Shown: positions 16,849-26,365 of the stretch, piece by piece
How the letters are laid out: every line of letters starts with the position of its first letter
Position numbering within the stretch: the first letter of the stretch is position 1
Assembly: GCA_026392155.1 (NCBI GenBank)
Contig: JAPLCP010000173.1
Location: forward strand, 1 to 64,000
Origin: Armatimonadota bacterium
Lineage (GTDB): Bacteria; Armatimonadota; Armatimonadia; Armatimonadales; Armatimonadaceae
Direction: 5' to 3'
DNA: 64,000 nt
Notes under the pieces: model-generated
The model's database searches: none
What the model saw: only the letters and a program-made list of their open reading frames with translations
What the model was told of the DNA's origin: nothing
Program-made: the position numbers and the translations under genes

Positions 16849-17538
16849 ATGCGACAAAATGCGGCTTTTCGAGTAGGGGTACTGGCTTTATTGGGAGCAC
16901 TAGCGGGGTGTTCTGGGGCAGGGAGTGGGGGGCCAGCGACGGCAACCGCACTCTCTGTGCCGACCACGCGCTTTGAGCCCAACTATCTCGACACGCTTGA
17001 CGAGGGACGGCAGTGGTCACGCTTTGCACTGCGCTACCAGCTCCGCTCGTCCTCGGGCCGCGACTTGGCACCGCTTATGGAGGCTGGTCTGAGCGCTTGG
17101 GCTCCGCACTACGACGGGATTTTTACTTTTACGGCCACAACAGACAGCAGCTACGAGCTCTCTGTGGAGACGGTTCCCGAGGGCTCGCTAGGCAGCTCTA
17201 CGATAGGACTGACAACCGTCACCTACCGCACCAGCGACTCCGGGATTATCCGTGCACAGATCAAAGTGGATGAAAACCTAGACGAGGAGCTAATGGTCCA
17301 AGTTCTCGCGCACGAGCTCGGGCACGCGATTGGCTTGGATGGCCATAGCCTGGATAGAGCGGATCTGATGTTTCCTCGTGCCCACTTGCCGCTTGTGGTG
17401 ACAGAGCGGGATCGCAATACGTTCTTGACCCTCTACTCAAATTTACTCGCGGGCCGTGGGCGAGCACTCTCGCCAAAGCAAAACGACGGCAGTGAGCAAG
17501 TCACCACCGTCGTCTGTTCGTTTCCGAAGCGAGACTAG
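16849..17538 (+). CDS. Matrixin-like zinc metalloprotease, lipoprotein
   Basis: A 229-residue exported protein. The N terminus has a signal peptide with lipobox LAGC (GALAGCSGAGSGG). The metzincin zinc motif reads HELGHAIGLDGH, followed by DLMFP with the Met-turn methionine. This resembles peptidase family M10A without hemopexin repeats. The mature protein would be anchored in the envelope. Its stop overlaps by four bases with the stop of the convergent Gly-rich protein gene. Confidence 0.82.
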   Translation: MRQNAAFRVGVLALLGALAGCSGAGSGGPATATALSVPTTRFEPNYLDTLDEGRQWSRFALRYQLRSSSGRDLAPLMEAGLSAWAPHYDGIFTFTATTDSSYELSVETVPEGSLGSSTIGLTTVTYRTSDSGIIRAQIKVDENLDEELMVQVLAHELGHAIGLDGHSLDRADLMFPRAHLPLVVTERDRNTFLTLYSNLLAGRGRALSPKQNDGSEQVTTVVCSFPKRD

Positions 17539-18023
17539 TTGCGTCCGCCGGGGCCACCAGGCCCACCAGGCCCACCAGGCATGCCTTCAGGGCGTGGTAG
17601 AGTCGCCTTTGCCATCAGCTTGAGGCCATCTACCGAGTACTGCAGAAGCTGATCGCCACGCAGGATATAGACGTACTTATCGGTAGCCGCAATGCTTGCG
17701 CCCCCGCCGCCCATCATCCCCATCATGCCGCCCATACCCCCTGGTCGTCCCTGTCCACCACCGGGGCCGCCAAAGCCACCACCGCCGGGAGGCCCTCCCT
17801 GACCGCCAAAGCCACCCTGGCCGCCGCCAGGAGGGCCACCGAAGCCGCCTTGGCCACCACCAAAACCACCCTGAGGCGGCTGAGGAAGCTCCTGCGCAAC
17901 CAAAGTATTACTCGTGTCCTTGGCTTTTTGGGCGTTTGCCTGCTGCATCGTCGCCGCAAAACCGACTGTCAGCGCGGCTCCTAAAGCCATCCCGCCAACT
18001 ACATTCCATCGTGCTCGTGTCAT
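17535..18023 (-). CDS. Exported Gly-rich protein with a beta-strand motif
   Basis: A 162-residue protein from the ATG at 18023, which follows a strong GGAGG. The track start 12 codons earlier lacks one. It has a signal peptide ending near QQANAQ, then a low-complexity Gly/Gln/Pro region of repeated GGFGG units. An ordered core, ATDKYVYILRGDQLLQYSVDGL, comes next, and the tail is PGGPGGPGGPGG. The core resembles short proteins seen in Planctomycetes and Armatimonadota whose function is unknown. Probably secreted or periplasmic. Confidence 0.7.
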   Translation of the reverse strand: MTRARWNVVGGMALGAALTVGFAATMQQANAQKAKDTSNTLVAQELPQPPQGGFGGGQGGFGGPPGGGQGGFGGQGGPPGGGGFGGPGGGQGRPGGMGGMMGMMGGGGASIAATDKYVYILRGDQLLQYSVDGLKLMAKATLPRPEGMPGGPGGPGGPGGRN

Positions 18024-18098
18024 TGTCGAATCCTCCGTGATCTCTAGTATGAAAGACAAACGTGAAGAAGTCCTGAAGAAGTTTAGGTTTCCAAATAC

Positions 18099-18127
18099 TT
18101 GACAGAGTAGAGACGGCGCGATAGAAT
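18099..18127 (+). promoter_or_regulatory. Promoter of tRNA-Leu
   Basis: TTGACA and TAGAAT are separated by exactly 17 bases, and the -10 box ends 34 bases before the mature tRNA. The consensus -35 box fits a stable-RNA gene. Confidence 0.85.
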
Positions 18128-18161
18128 CTCTCTCGCCTGCTAGTCAGGCAGTCCCTCAATT

Positions 18162-18243
18162 GCCTAGGTGGCGGAATTGGCAGACGCGCATGGTTGAGGG
18201 CCATGTCCCGCAAGGGGTAAGGGTTCAAGTCCCTTCTTGGGCA
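18162..18243 (+). tRNA. tRNA-Leu, anticodon GAG
   Basis: A class II tRNA. The acceptor arm GCCTAGG pairs with CTTGGGC, with wobbles allowed. The D loop carries the GG pair, the anticodon stem is CATGG/CCATG around TTGAGGG, and a variable arm is present. The T arm is AAGGG-TTCAAGT-CCCTT. Discriminator A; CCA is not encoded. Confidence 0.95.
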
Positions 18244-18246
18244 TAA

Positions 18247-18294
18247 AAAAACGCAGAGGCTCCTCGTAACATTCGAGGGGCCTCTTGCGTTTTA
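18247..18294 (+). terminator. Intrinsic terminator of tRNA-Leu
   Basis: A long stem (AAAACGCA, AGGC, CCTCG pairing with CGAGG, GCCT, TGCGTTTT, with small mismatches) ends in TTTT right after the tRNA. Confidence 0.8.
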
Positions 18295-18350
18295 ATAGGG
18301 AGACTCAGGTATCATAAACTGTCTCTAAAGAACTGTTGAGGAGTTTTTCA

Positions 18351-21300
18351 TTGAATCGCACGTTGCCCCTGTCAGCGCTGGTTTTGACGCTGATGCTCAC
18401 CCCCGCTGTCCCGACGATGGCGCAGCCACCCGCCTCTCCTGCCGCTAGCCCCGCTCAGCCTCCTGCCGCTGCCCAGAAGGTGCTTTTTGTCAATAGAGCC
18501 CAGCAAAATCAAGTCAAGAAGATCAATGCAACCGCAACGTTTTCACTAGATGGTCCTGGGGGGCAGAAGCTCACGCTGGATGTGAAAGAGCTGGATCGGA
18601 TCAACTACACCGGCGTGGCCGCCAGTGGAGAGATCACCTACGAGAGCCGTACCGAGTCGCTCCAGCAGTTTATCAACGGTCAAAAAGGCCCCGATGATCC
18701 TGATGTGGGAAAAGATGTTGATACGTTCACCATCAAGCCGGATGGCACGCTCGTCAGCTATAAAAGCTCCAAGACCGAAAAAGACGAAGATCATAGCGAT
18801 GAGCGCCTCTATGTGGCGACATCCATTGCCTTCCCTGACAAGCCTGTTGCGGTGGGAGAGAAATGGACACGGGAGTTTAAGGCGAGCTCCACGTATGGGC
18901 TGATTGAGGCCAAGGGTGAGTACGAGCTCCAGGCACTGGAAGAAAAAAATGGCACGCTGTGTGCTCGGATCGGGGTGTCGTACACCGAGAACTCCGGCAA
19001 GAACCCCATCACGACCAAGGGGCTTATCTGGATCGAGATCGGTAGCGGCGATGATGTGGCCTCCGATATCGTGGTCGCCAACATTCCCTTCGGGGAGGGT
19101 GAGGTGGTGACGGCCAGCTTCAAGTCCAATCGCGACAGTGGCGGCCCACTCCCCGCCGACGAAGTGAAGAAGCTACAGGTGGGCCTGAAAGCCGAGCAGA
19201 GCAGCATTAAGGCGCAGTCCCCCAAAGTCGAGCCGCCCAAGGCCAAGACCATTGACGAGACGGTGAAGGACTTCGACAAGCTTCCTGGCGTGGTGACTCT
19301 CTGGCGAAAGCGTGAGGAAAGTGGCAAGGACACGATCTACGCTGAGGTGCGCGAAGACCAGCTTGATAAGCTCCTGCTGCTTCAGGCGACTTTTAGCACC
19401 GGTGATTCCAGCCACGCCGTTGCGGGCGATCCGATCAGCGACTTTGTCTTCCAGCTTACCAAGAGCCCCGATGACAAGATCTATCTCGCCGTGCCCAATA
19501 CCAACTACATTGGGGCTCAGGATGCCGCGACAGCGCTTGCTCTGAAGCGCTCGATGCCGCCGATGTCTTTTCTCCAGACCTTTAAGATCGAGGCCAAGCA
19601 GTCTGATCGCAAGAGCCTTCTCATTGACTTGTCCGAGTTCTTCAAGAGTGATTTCTTGGGAATTGGCTTTGCGTTCTCTGGCGCATCTCCTATTCCTGGA
19701 CTGCTGGCAGGGCCCGCGGGCGGTGGCATGGGGCTAGATCGTGAGAAAACTTATGTCCTCTCGGTGAAGAACTTCCCGGAGAACTTAGTGGTCACGAGCC
19801 AGTACCACTTTGTGCGCGGTCTCTCGCCATTGCTGGTAAACACGCCGACCCTGGGAGACCCCCGAAGCGCTCCTGTCCAAGTGACGTTTAACCTCTCCGC
19901 ACTCCCCGTGGACAACGGCTATATCCCCCGACTCTACGACCCGCGCATCGGCTACTTTACGGCAGACAACCAGACCCTGGAGCGCGATGATAAGCTGGAT
20001 CAGACCCAGCGCTTTATCACCCGCTGGGATCTGCGCAAGAAGAACCCGGAGGTCGCTGTCTCTGAGCCGGTCAAGCCTATTGTCTTCTGGCTGGACAACG
20101 CTATCCCCGAGCAGTATCGTCCGACCTTCCGTGCCGCGCTTCTCTCGTGGAACCCGACTCTGGAGAAAGCCGGCTTCAAAGACGCCATCCAGGTGAAGCA
20201 GATGCCCGATAAGCCCACCGACGAAGAAGTCAAGAAGGGGCTGGTGCCAACGGACACCGCCGACATGCGCTTCAATGTGATTCGCTGGGTTCTCTCTCCC
20301 AACCCCGCCGATGCCTATGCCATCGCGCAGGCTCGTCATAACCCGCTTACCGGGCAGATTCTCAGTGCCAGTATCACGGTGGATGCGGGAATGGCGCAGG
20401 TTACCAAAGTGGAGTACAAAGACTCCGTCGCCCCTGAGCAAGCCTTCACCCGAATCGCGGAGTATGAGAAGCGCGAGGAAGAAGAGAAAGCACACGGACA
20501 CCGACACGACAGCAAGCTCCGCTGTGAGTACGGCAAGCTGGCAAAGACCAATGCCTGGTTTGGCTTCCTCGCGGTCAATGTCCTCGCCGAGGGAAAGATC
20601 AGCCAGAAAGACTATGTCACACAGTTCCTTCATGAGGTAGTCGCACACGAGTTTGGCCATATTCTGGGGCTGCGGCATAACTTTGTCGCCTCCACTCAGT
20701 ACACGCTGGCTCAGCTTGGCAATCCCAAAGTGGTTCCGTTTGGCAAGACGGTGACGGCATCTTTGATGGACTACACGCCCTTCAATATCGCCGCGCTAAA
20801 ATCGCCGGGCGTTCCGTTCTGGTCGCTGAGCCCGGGAATCTATGACCAGTGGGCGCTTCAGTACGGCTACATGCCTGCTCCTGCGGCGCGTACACCCAGC
20901 GACGAGCTGCCCATGCTCAAGCAGATTGCAAGGCGCAGTGGAGAGCCCGGCCTGCTCTACATGACCGATGGGGAGGCCGATATCTTCGACCCCACGATCA
21001 CGCGCTTTGATAGCTCCGCAAACCCACTTGACTACTGGGAGCGGGTCATGCAGACCGCGCAGGAGATGATGGGGAAGCTCGATAAGCGTGTCAAGCCCGG
21101 CGAGAGCTATCTGGAGTTTTCCCGGCAAGTTCAGGTGGTCTTGGACATGCTCTCGCAAGGCTCCGGGCAGGCGAGCCGCTACATTGGGGCACAGCAAGTC
21201 CGCCGAAGCTTCAAGGGGGATGCAGGCGAGAAGCCAAACCTCAAGCCAGTAGACGGTGCGCAGCAGAAGCGTGCTCTGGAGCTGATTGCCAAGTATATCT

Positions 21301-21860
21301 TGGCACCAGGAGCCCTAAAGCTGCCCCCTGGCTACCTCGAAAAGCTTACGATGGACCTGTCCGCGCCCGAGTCGCGCCCCTCCGAGTATTTCGTGGGAGA
21401 CTACATTGCCAACCTTCAGAAAGCCGTCGTACGGCGCATGCTCTCGACGACCACGCTGTCGAAAGTGGCGAGCAATGAGTATAAAACGGCAGACCCGACG
21501 AAGGCACTGACCCTCCCGACCCTCTTCAAGACGGTCTCGGATGCGGTCTGGAGCGAGCTGGTCACTAAGTCTAACGTCGGTTTCTCGCGGCGGCACCTCC
21601 AGCGTCAGCACATCGAGTCGCTGATTGGCCTCGCCAGTGGCACCGGCACCGATGATAGCCGAATGCTGGCTTCCGCGCAGCTCAAGATGCTCCGGGAGAA
21701 GCTCAAGGCCGCGCAGAGTATTACATCGCTGGATGAGTACACCCGCCTGCACTACACCGATCTGGCGGAAAAAGTCCAGCGCCAGCTCGAGGCAAAGGTC
21801 AATATCAGCGGCGGCGGCGGTGGGGGCATGGGCTTCCTCTTTGGCCGCCCTGGAAAGTGA
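18351..21860 (+). CDS. Large exported zinc-dependent metalloprotease (DUF5117-type)
   Basis: About 1169 residues from a TTG start. The order is a signal peptide (LPLSALVLTLMLTPAVPTMAQ), a Pro/Ala linker and an N-terminal beta-rich half. The DUF5117-like domain (LFLLQATFSTG-type strand, QYHFVRG) comes next, then a metzincin-like site HEFGHILGLRHNF with a later SLMDYTPFN Met-turn. Such proteins are extracytoplasmic proteases common in Bacteroidetes, Acidobacteria and relatives. GAGGAG sits seven bases before the TTG at 18351, so that start is preferred over the track's in-frame TTG at 18336. The gene ends in a poly-Gly stretch and overlaps the next GTG by four bases. Confidence 0.85.
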   Translation: MNRTLPLSALVLTLMLTPAVPTMAQPPASPAASPAQPPAAAQKVLFVNRAQQNQVKKINATATFSLDGPGGQKLTLDVKELDRINYTGVAASGEITYESRTESLQQFINGQKGPDDPDVGKDVDTFTIKPDGTLVSYKSSKTEKDEDHSDERLYVATSIAFPDKPVAVGEKWTREFKASSTYGLIEAKGEYELQALEEKNGTLCARIGVSYTENSGKNPITTKGLIWIEIGSGDDVASDIVVANIPFGEGEVVTASFKSNRDSGGPLPADEVKKLQVGLKAEQSSIKAQSPKVEPPKAKTIDETVKDFDKLPGVVTLWRKREESGKDTIYAEVREDQLDKLLLLQATFSTGDSSHAVAGDPISDFVFQLTKSPDDKIYLAVPNTNYIGAQDAATALALKRSMPPMSFLQTFKIEAKQSDRKSLLIDLSEFFKSDFLGIGFAFSGASPIPGLLAGPAGGGMGLDREKTYVLSVKNFPENLVVTSQYHFVRGLSPLLVNTPTLGDPRSAPVQVTFNLSALPVDNGYIPRLYDPRIGYFTADNQTLERDDKLDQTQRFITRWDLRKKNPEVAVSEPVKPIVFWLDNAIPEQYRPTFRAALLSWNPTLEKAGFKDAIQVKQMPDKPTDEEVKKGLVPTDTADMRFNVIRWVLSPNPADAYAIAQARHNPLTGQILSASITVDAGMAQVTKVEYKDSVAPEQAFTRIAEYEKREEEEKAHGHRHDSKLRCEYGKLAKTNAWFGFLAVNVLAEGKISQKDYVTQFLHEVVAHEFGHILGLRHNFVASTQYTLAQLGNPKVVPFGKTVTASLMDYTPFNIAALKSPGVPFWSLSPGIYDQWALQYGYMPAPAARTPSDELPMLKQIARRSGEPGLLYMTDGEADIFDPTITRFDSSANPLDYWERVMQTAQEMMGKLDKRVKPGESYLEFSRQVQVVLDMLSQGSGQASRYIGAQQVRRSFKGDAGEKPNLKPVDGAQQKRALELIAKYILAPGALKLPPGYLEKLTMDLSAPESRPSEYFVGDYIANLQKAVVRRMLSTTTLSKVASNEYKTADPTKALTLPTLFKTVSDAVWSELVTKSNVGFSRRHLQRQHIESLIGLASGTGTDDSRMLASAQLKMLREKLKAAQSITSLDEYTRLHYTDLAEKVQRQLEAKVNISGGGGGGMGFLFGRPGK

Positions 21861-23755
21861 CCTCGCCTCCTTCCCCCCCTGCCCCCGCCCAGCGGGGGGG
21901 AGTTCTTCTGTTACTCGGAACTCTTGCACTCTTCTTCGATGTGATCTTTCGAGGACGGGTCTTTTTCTACGGAGATCTCGCGCTCTATTTTATTCCCGAG
22001 CTAGCGTTCCTGCGCGACGAGCTTCTGGCAGGGCGCATCCCGCTCTGGAACCCGTATGTCAACTGTGGCCAGCCCTTTGTGGGAAACCCTCAGGCCTGGC
22101 CGCTCTATCCGTCGACGCTTCTGCTTCTGCTCTTCTCCGCGGAACGCACTGTCGCGCTCTCGACGGCGCTTCATGTGCTCTGGGCGGGCTGGGGAATGCA
22201 GGCGTTTTTGCGGACGCGCTCCCTGGGGCCCGTGGCGGCGGCACTGGGCGCGGTTGCCTTTGCTTTTGGCGGGGCCTTTGTCTCGAAAGCACAGTTCCCC
22301 AACATGCTTCAGGCAATGAGCTGGCTTCCGTGGCTGCTCTGGGGAGCTGAGCGGGTGCTGGCGAAAAACGCGCTGGGGCGTGTGGCAGCTCTTGGGGTGT
22401 GTGTCGGGCTGGCGCTGCTGGCGGCACATGCACAAGTGACTCTGATGCAGCTCTACCTGGCCGTGGCATGGGTGATTTTCCGTCTTGTGAGCTTGCCTCG
22501 TCGTGAGCGTCTTGGCGTTTTTGGTGCCCTCGCCTTGGCGGCTCTGCTGGGGCTTGGTCTGGCACTGGCACAGCTCCTGCCCGTGATTGAGTACGCAGGC
22601 ACCTCCACGCGTCCGCACCTGGGGCTCCGTGAGGCGAACCGTTTCTATCTACCCTGGAAAGAGCTGCGGTTGCTGGTTGCACCCAACTCCTTTGGCAACC
22701 CCGCGATGTCCGGGGGCTGGTTCGGAAAAGGCAACTTCTGGGAGCCGTGCTGCTACCTCGGACTGATCCCGCTCGTGCTGGCCTTTTGTGGCCGTGGGAG
22801 CCGTGAGCGGACATTTTGGATTGGGGCAGCCTTTCTGTGTTTCTGGCTGGCACTCGGGCGTTCTGCGGGGCTGTTCACCCTGGCGTTTTACGTCTTGCCC
22901 GGTGTCAAGCAGTTCCACGATCCGGCACGCTGGCTCTATCTGGGAACCTTTGCGCTTGCCGTGCTGGCCGCACAGGGACTGGAGCGGGTGCGTGTCAAAG
23001 AGCCGGTCAAGTGGGCTCTGGTGCTGCTCGCAATCGCTGATACGGTTTTCTTTGCGCGGACACTTCACCCAACCTGCGATCCTGCCGAGCTGTCGGGGAT
23101 TGCCCAAGCGCCACCGCCGCTTGCAGGGCGTGTCTTTCACCTGCGGCCCTACGAAGCCTGGAAGTATATCGCGCCCTACAAGCACTACCGTGAGGTCTCG
23201 CTGACGAAGCTCTTTGCGCAGCCCACGCCCAATATGCTGCTCGGGAGCCACACGCGGCAGGCGGGTGGCTACGAGCCCGTTGCCCGGCGGGACGTGACCA
23301 ACGCGCTCAAGGCACTGGGCGAGCTCCCGGAGGAGCCCGCGAAGCTCACCAAGGCCCAGCAAGAGCAGCTCGAAGCACTGGGGATTGAGCGTGTGGTGGG
23401 CATAAAGAGTGAGTACGCTCTGACACAGCCCGCACCTTTAGCCACAGGTGGGAGGCTTGTTGGTTCTCGTCCCGGCGAGTGGGTTCTCATCCCGGAAAGC
23501 CCCGAGCGTACCGAAGTCGTAGTCCGAGAGAGCTTTGCTTCCGGCTGGCGCGCTTGGGCGGATGGGACACCTCTGCGTATTGCGCCCACCCCGCCGATTT
23601 TTATGAGAGTTTCCGTACCACCGGGCACGAAACAGCTCGTTTTTCGCTACGAACCTCTTTCCTGGCGTGTGGGGGTGTTTCTTTCCGGGGGCACAGGGTG
23701 TATACTGGTGGCATTCATGATGGTCTCATTAAGGAAACGGGTGTGGCAGAGCTAA
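21857..23755 (+). CDS. YfhO-like polytopic membrane protein
   Basis: A 632-residue protein with about a dozen hydrophobic segments and a C-terminal soluble domain (from about residue 420). The N-terminal loop is typical of YfhO/bacterial membrane glycosyltransferase-like proteins (FFYGDLALYFIPELAF, PLWNPYVNCGQPFVGNPQ). The C-terminal end VVVRESFASGWRAWADG is also characteristic. Members are GT-C-like enzymes linked to lipid-carrier sugar transfer. The start is GTG, overlapping the protease stop as GTGA. Confidence 0.8.
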   Translation: MTSPPSPPAPAQRGGVLLLLGTLALFFDVIFRGRVFFYGDLALYFIPELAFLRDELLAGRIPLWNPYVNCGQPFVGNPQAWPLYPSTLLLLLFSAERTVALSTALHVLWAGWGMQAFLRTRSLGPVAAALGAVAFAFGGAFVSKAQFPNMLQAMSWLPWLLWGAERVLAKNALGRVAALGVCVGLALLAAHAQVTLMQLYLAVAWVIFRLVSLPRRERLGVFGALALAALLGLGLALAQLLPVIEYAGTSTRPHLGLREANRFYLPWKELRLLVAPNSFGNPAMSGGWFGKGNFWEPCCYLGLIPLVLAFCGRGSRERTFWIGAAFLCFWLALGRSAGLFTLAFYVLPGVKQFHDPARWLYLGTFALAVLAAQGLERVRVKEPVKWALVLLAIADTVFFARTLHPTCDPAELSGIAQAPPPLAGRVFHLRPYEAWKYIAPYKHYREVSLTKLFAQPTPNMLLGSHTRQAGGYEPVARRDVTNALKALGELPEEPAKLTKAQQEQLEALGIERVVGIKSEYALTQPAPLATGGRLVGSRPGEWVLIPESPERTEVVVRESFASGWRAWADGTPLRIAPTPPIFMRVSVPPGTKQLVFRYEPLSWRVGVFLSGGTGCILVAFMMVSLRKRVWQS

Positions 23756-24093
23756 CAATCCAAACAACAAACACGGGAGAGATCCCTGTGATGGGGCTGA
23801 GTGGTGAGCTAGATGCCTACCACGCGCCTCGGGTTAAGGCGGAGCTTGAAGGGCATCTGGCGGCGGGCAAGACGACCGTTATTGTGGACCTGAAGCGTGT
23901 CGCCTACATAGACTCAACGGGTCTAGGGGTGTTGGTGGCCGCACGGAAGCAGGTTCTCGAAGCAGGCGGAACGCTCCTGCTTATCATTCTGCCCGAGAGC
24001 GCGGTTCAGCGCACCTTCACCATCACCGGACTGCTGGGTATATTTTCCATTTTTGAAGAAGAAGCGGCTGCGCTGAGCGCGGCGGCAAGTTAG
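23743..24093 (+). CDS. STAS-domain anti-sigma factor antagonist
   Basis: A 116-residue STAS protein from a GTG start preceded by AAGGA. The track's ORF begins much earlier, inside the YfhO-like gene. The conserved phosphorylation segment VAYIDSTGLGVLVAARK holds the serine that partner kinases phosphorylate in SpoIIAA/RsbV proteins. In the unphosphorylated state such proteins bind an anti-sigma kinase and free a sigma factor. No kinase or sigma gene is adjacent. It overlaps the upstream gene by 13 bases. Confidence 0.88.
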   Translation: MAELTIQTTNTGEIPVMGLSGELDAYHAPRVKAELEGHLAAGKTTVIVDLKRVAYIDSTGLGVLVAARKQVLEAGGTLLLIILPESAVQRTFTITGLLGIFSIFEEEAAALSAAAS

Positions 24094-24115
24094 GCAAGTT
24101 AGGAAGGATAGCAAG

Positions 24116-25354
24116 ATGCATAAATTTTCCCGAGCGTCGCTTCTCAAGGCGCTCATTCCCGGCCTGGTTCTCTCCCTGAACCTGGTGGGCTGTAAAGATC
24201 CCAATGCAAACAAAACCGGCGGCGACCCTGGTACCGGGGCGGCAACCACAGCGGCAGCTCAGGACACCAGCGGCGATACGATTAAAGTGGGGCAGTACGC
24301 CTCGCTAACGGGCGAGACCTCGACCTTTGGGGTGGAGTCCAATGCGGGCCTGACCTTTGCAATTGACGAGCTCAATGCGGCGGGGGGAATTGACGTTGGT
24401 GGCAAGAAGATGAAGGTCGAGGTGGAGACGCAGGACGACCAGAGCAAAGCCGATGAAGCCAAGACGGTCGCGGTCAAGTTCGCCTCGGATGCCAAAGTGG
24501 TGGCGGTGATTGGCGAGGTTGCCTCAAGCCGCTCCAAGACGGCGGCTCCTGAGTTCCAGCGCGCGGGTATCCCGATGATCTCACCTAGCTCCACCAACCC
24601 GGAAGTGACCAAAGTCGGAGACTTCATCTTCCGTGTGTGCTTTATTGACCCCTTCCAGGGCTTTGTGATGGCCAAGTTTGCCAGTGAAGAGCTCAAGCTC
24701 AAGAAAGTCGCTATCATGCGCGATCCCTCACAGGACTACTCGGTCGGGCTGGCCGATGTCTTCAAAGAGGAGTTTGCCAAGATGGGCGGGGCGATTGCGG
24801 TAGATGTTTCCTACAACGCAAAAGACTCCGACTTCCGCAGCCAGCTGGGCCAGATCAAGGCGGCAGGCGCAGATGGTATCTTCATTCCTGGCTACTACAA
24901 CGAGGTTGGGACGATCGCACGGCAGGCGAAAGAGCTCGGCATTGAAGTGCCTCTCATGGGCGGCGATGGCTGGGACTCTGAGAAGCTGGTCGAGGGCGCA
25001 GGTGGCCCCGGAAAAGCGCTGGAAGGTGCCTACTTCTCCACCCACTACTCCAAAGACTCCAAGGAGCAAAAAGTCCAAGACTTTGTGAAGGCGTTTAGTG
25101 CGAAAAATGGCAAGGCTCCCGCAAGCCTCGTCGCACAGGGCTACGATGCGATGATGATCCTCGCCGATGCCATCAAGCGTGCGGGCTCGACAGAGCGCAA
25201 GAAAGTGCGCGATGCCCTCGCCCAGACCAAAGACTACGAGGCTGTCACGGGGAAAATCACCATTGATGCCGACCGCAACGCGACCAAGAGCGCGGTGGTT
25301 TTGCAGATCAAGGGTGCCGAGTTTGCCTACGTCAAGACGATCGCTCCTAATTAA
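24116..25354 (+). CDS. Branched-chain amino acid-type ABC transporter, substrate-binding lipoprotein
   Basis: A 412-residue periplasmic-binding protein of the LivJ/LivK family. The signal peptide ends in the lipobox LVGC, then come an Asn/Thr-rich linker and the type I fold (DTIKVGQYASLTGETSTFGVES, IPMISPSSTNPEVT, LMGGDGWDSEKL, VAQGYDAMMILADAI). The ligand may be a branched-chain amino acid, another amino acid or an amide; sequence alone does not decide. First gene of a unit with livH and livM. A hairpin follows the stop. Confidence 0.88.
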   Translation: MHKFSRASLLKALIPGLVLSLNLVGCKDPNANKTGGDPGTGAATTAAAQDTSGDTIKVGQYASLTGETSTFGVESNAGLTFAIDELNAAGGIDVGGKKMKVEVETQDDQSKADEAKTVAVKFASDAKVVAVIGEVASSRSKTAAPEFQRAGIPMISPSSTNPEVTKVGDFIFRVCFIDPFQGFVMAKFASEELKLKKVAIMRDPSQDYSVGLADVFKEEFAKMGGAIAVDVSYNAKDSDFRSQLGQIKAAGADGIFIPGYYNEVGTIARQAKELGIEVPLMGGDGWDSEKLVEGAGGPGKALEGAYFSTHYSKDSKEQKVQDFVKAFSAKNGKAPASLVAQGYDAMMILADAIKRAGSTERKKVRDALAQTKDYEAVTGKITIDADRNATKSAVVLQIKGAEFAYVKTIAPN

Positions 25355-25360
25355 TCTTCC

Positions 25361-25390
25361 GTCCCACGTGAGCTAGCGCTTGCGTGGGAC
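25361..25390 (+). terminator. Intercistronic hairpin between binding-protein gene and livH
   Basis: GTCCCACG and CGTGGGAC form a perfect 8-bp stem around a 14-base loop, followed by TTTGCCTTTT. This is a weak terminator or processing stem. It would allow more binding protein than permease to be made, a common arrangement in ABC importers. Confidence 0.65.
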
Positions 25391-25400
25391 TTTGCCTTTT

Positions 25401-26363
25401 ATGGATCAATTTCTTCAGAACACTATCAATGGTATCCAGCTCGGAAGTATCTATGTGCTGATCGCGCTGGGCTACACCATGGTCTACGGCGTCCTCCGAC
25501 TCATTAACTTCGCCCATAGCGATGTTTTTATGGTTGGGGCCTATGTCGGCTACTTTGCTTCCCGCTGGCTAAAAGTCAAGCAGCAGGTGACTCTCTTGGG
25601 AGGACTGGTACAGCTCCTGCCTGTCCTGCTGATCTCGATGACAGTCTGTGTGGCGCTGGGCTTGCTGATCGAGCGCCTTGCCTACCGACCTCTGCGCCGT
25701 GCGCCGCGTCTCACGGCTCTGATCACGGCTATTGGAATCTCGCTCTTTCTGGAAGGGGCGGCTCAGCTTCCCTTTGTCTTTGGCGTAGACCCCAAGTTCT
25801 ATCCCGAGATCCTTCCCAGTGGCCCGGAGGCGACCCTTCATGTGGGGCAGAACCTGACCATCTCCCAGAACCAGCTGGTTCTGGTGATTACGGCGTTTGT
25901 GCTCATGGCAATCCTCTGGTTTATCGTCCAGCGCACCAAGATGGGCAAGGCCATGCGCGCCGTCAGTCATGACTTTGATGCGGCAGCTCTCATGGGGATC
26001 AACACCGATGCGGTGATCTCGTTTACCTTTGGCCTTGGCGCTGCACTCGCCGCAGCGGGTGGCGTGCTCTTTGGTGCCCTGACCTTTAAGAGCATCCTGC
26101 CCTTGATGGGAGTGCAGATGGGCATCAAAGCCTTTGTCGCCGCCGTGGTCGGGGGGATTGGCTCGATTCCCGGTGCGATGCTCGGTGGGCTGCTCATGGG
26201 CCTCTCTGAGTCTTTCGTGAAAGGCGCACCGCATGTCAAGATCGGCTCCTACGACTTTGACCCGTCGCGCTGGGTAGATGCACTGGCCTTTGTGATTCTG
26301 ATCGTGGTGCTCCTAGTTCGGCCTGCGGGGCTGCTGGGCAAGAACACGCCGGAGAAAGTCTAG
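25401..26363 (+). CDS. livH: LIV-type ABC transporter permease LivH
   Basis: A 320-residue polytopic membrane protein of the HAAT permease family. The start is ATG (MDQFLQNTINGIQLG), seven codons inside the track ORF. Family marks are LIALGYTMVYGVLRLINFAHSDVFM, the cytoplasmic EAA-like loop TKMGKAMRAVSHD and the glycine-rich VVGGIGSIPGAMLGG. With LivM it would form the membrane channel. It lies three bases upstream of livM. Confidence 0.9.
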   Translation: MDQFLQNTINGIQLGSIYVLIALGYTMVYGVLRLINFAHSDVFMVGAYVGYFASRWLKVKQQVTLLGGLVQLLPVLLISMTVCVALGLLIERLAYRPLRRAPRLTALITAIGISLFLEGAAQLPFVFGVDPKFYPEILPSGPEATLHVGQNLTISQNQLVLVITAFVLMAILWFIVQRTKMGKAMRAVSHDFDAAALMGINTDAVISFTFGLGAALAAAGGVLFGALTFKSILPLMGVQMGIKAFVAAVVGGIGSIPGAMLGGLLMGLSESFVKGAPHVKIGSYDFDPSRWVDALAFVILIVVLLVRPAGLLGKNTPEKV

Positions 26364-26365
26364 CC

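Noticed and set aside
19785-20678. 297-residue minus-strand ORF inside the zinc protease gene
   Set aside because: It is a shadow of the protease frame that covers the zinc site, with no family match.
23479-23742. N-terminal extension of the STAS protein
   Set aside because: It lies inside the YfhO-like gene. The STAS domain and a Shine-Dalgarno define the GTG at 23743.
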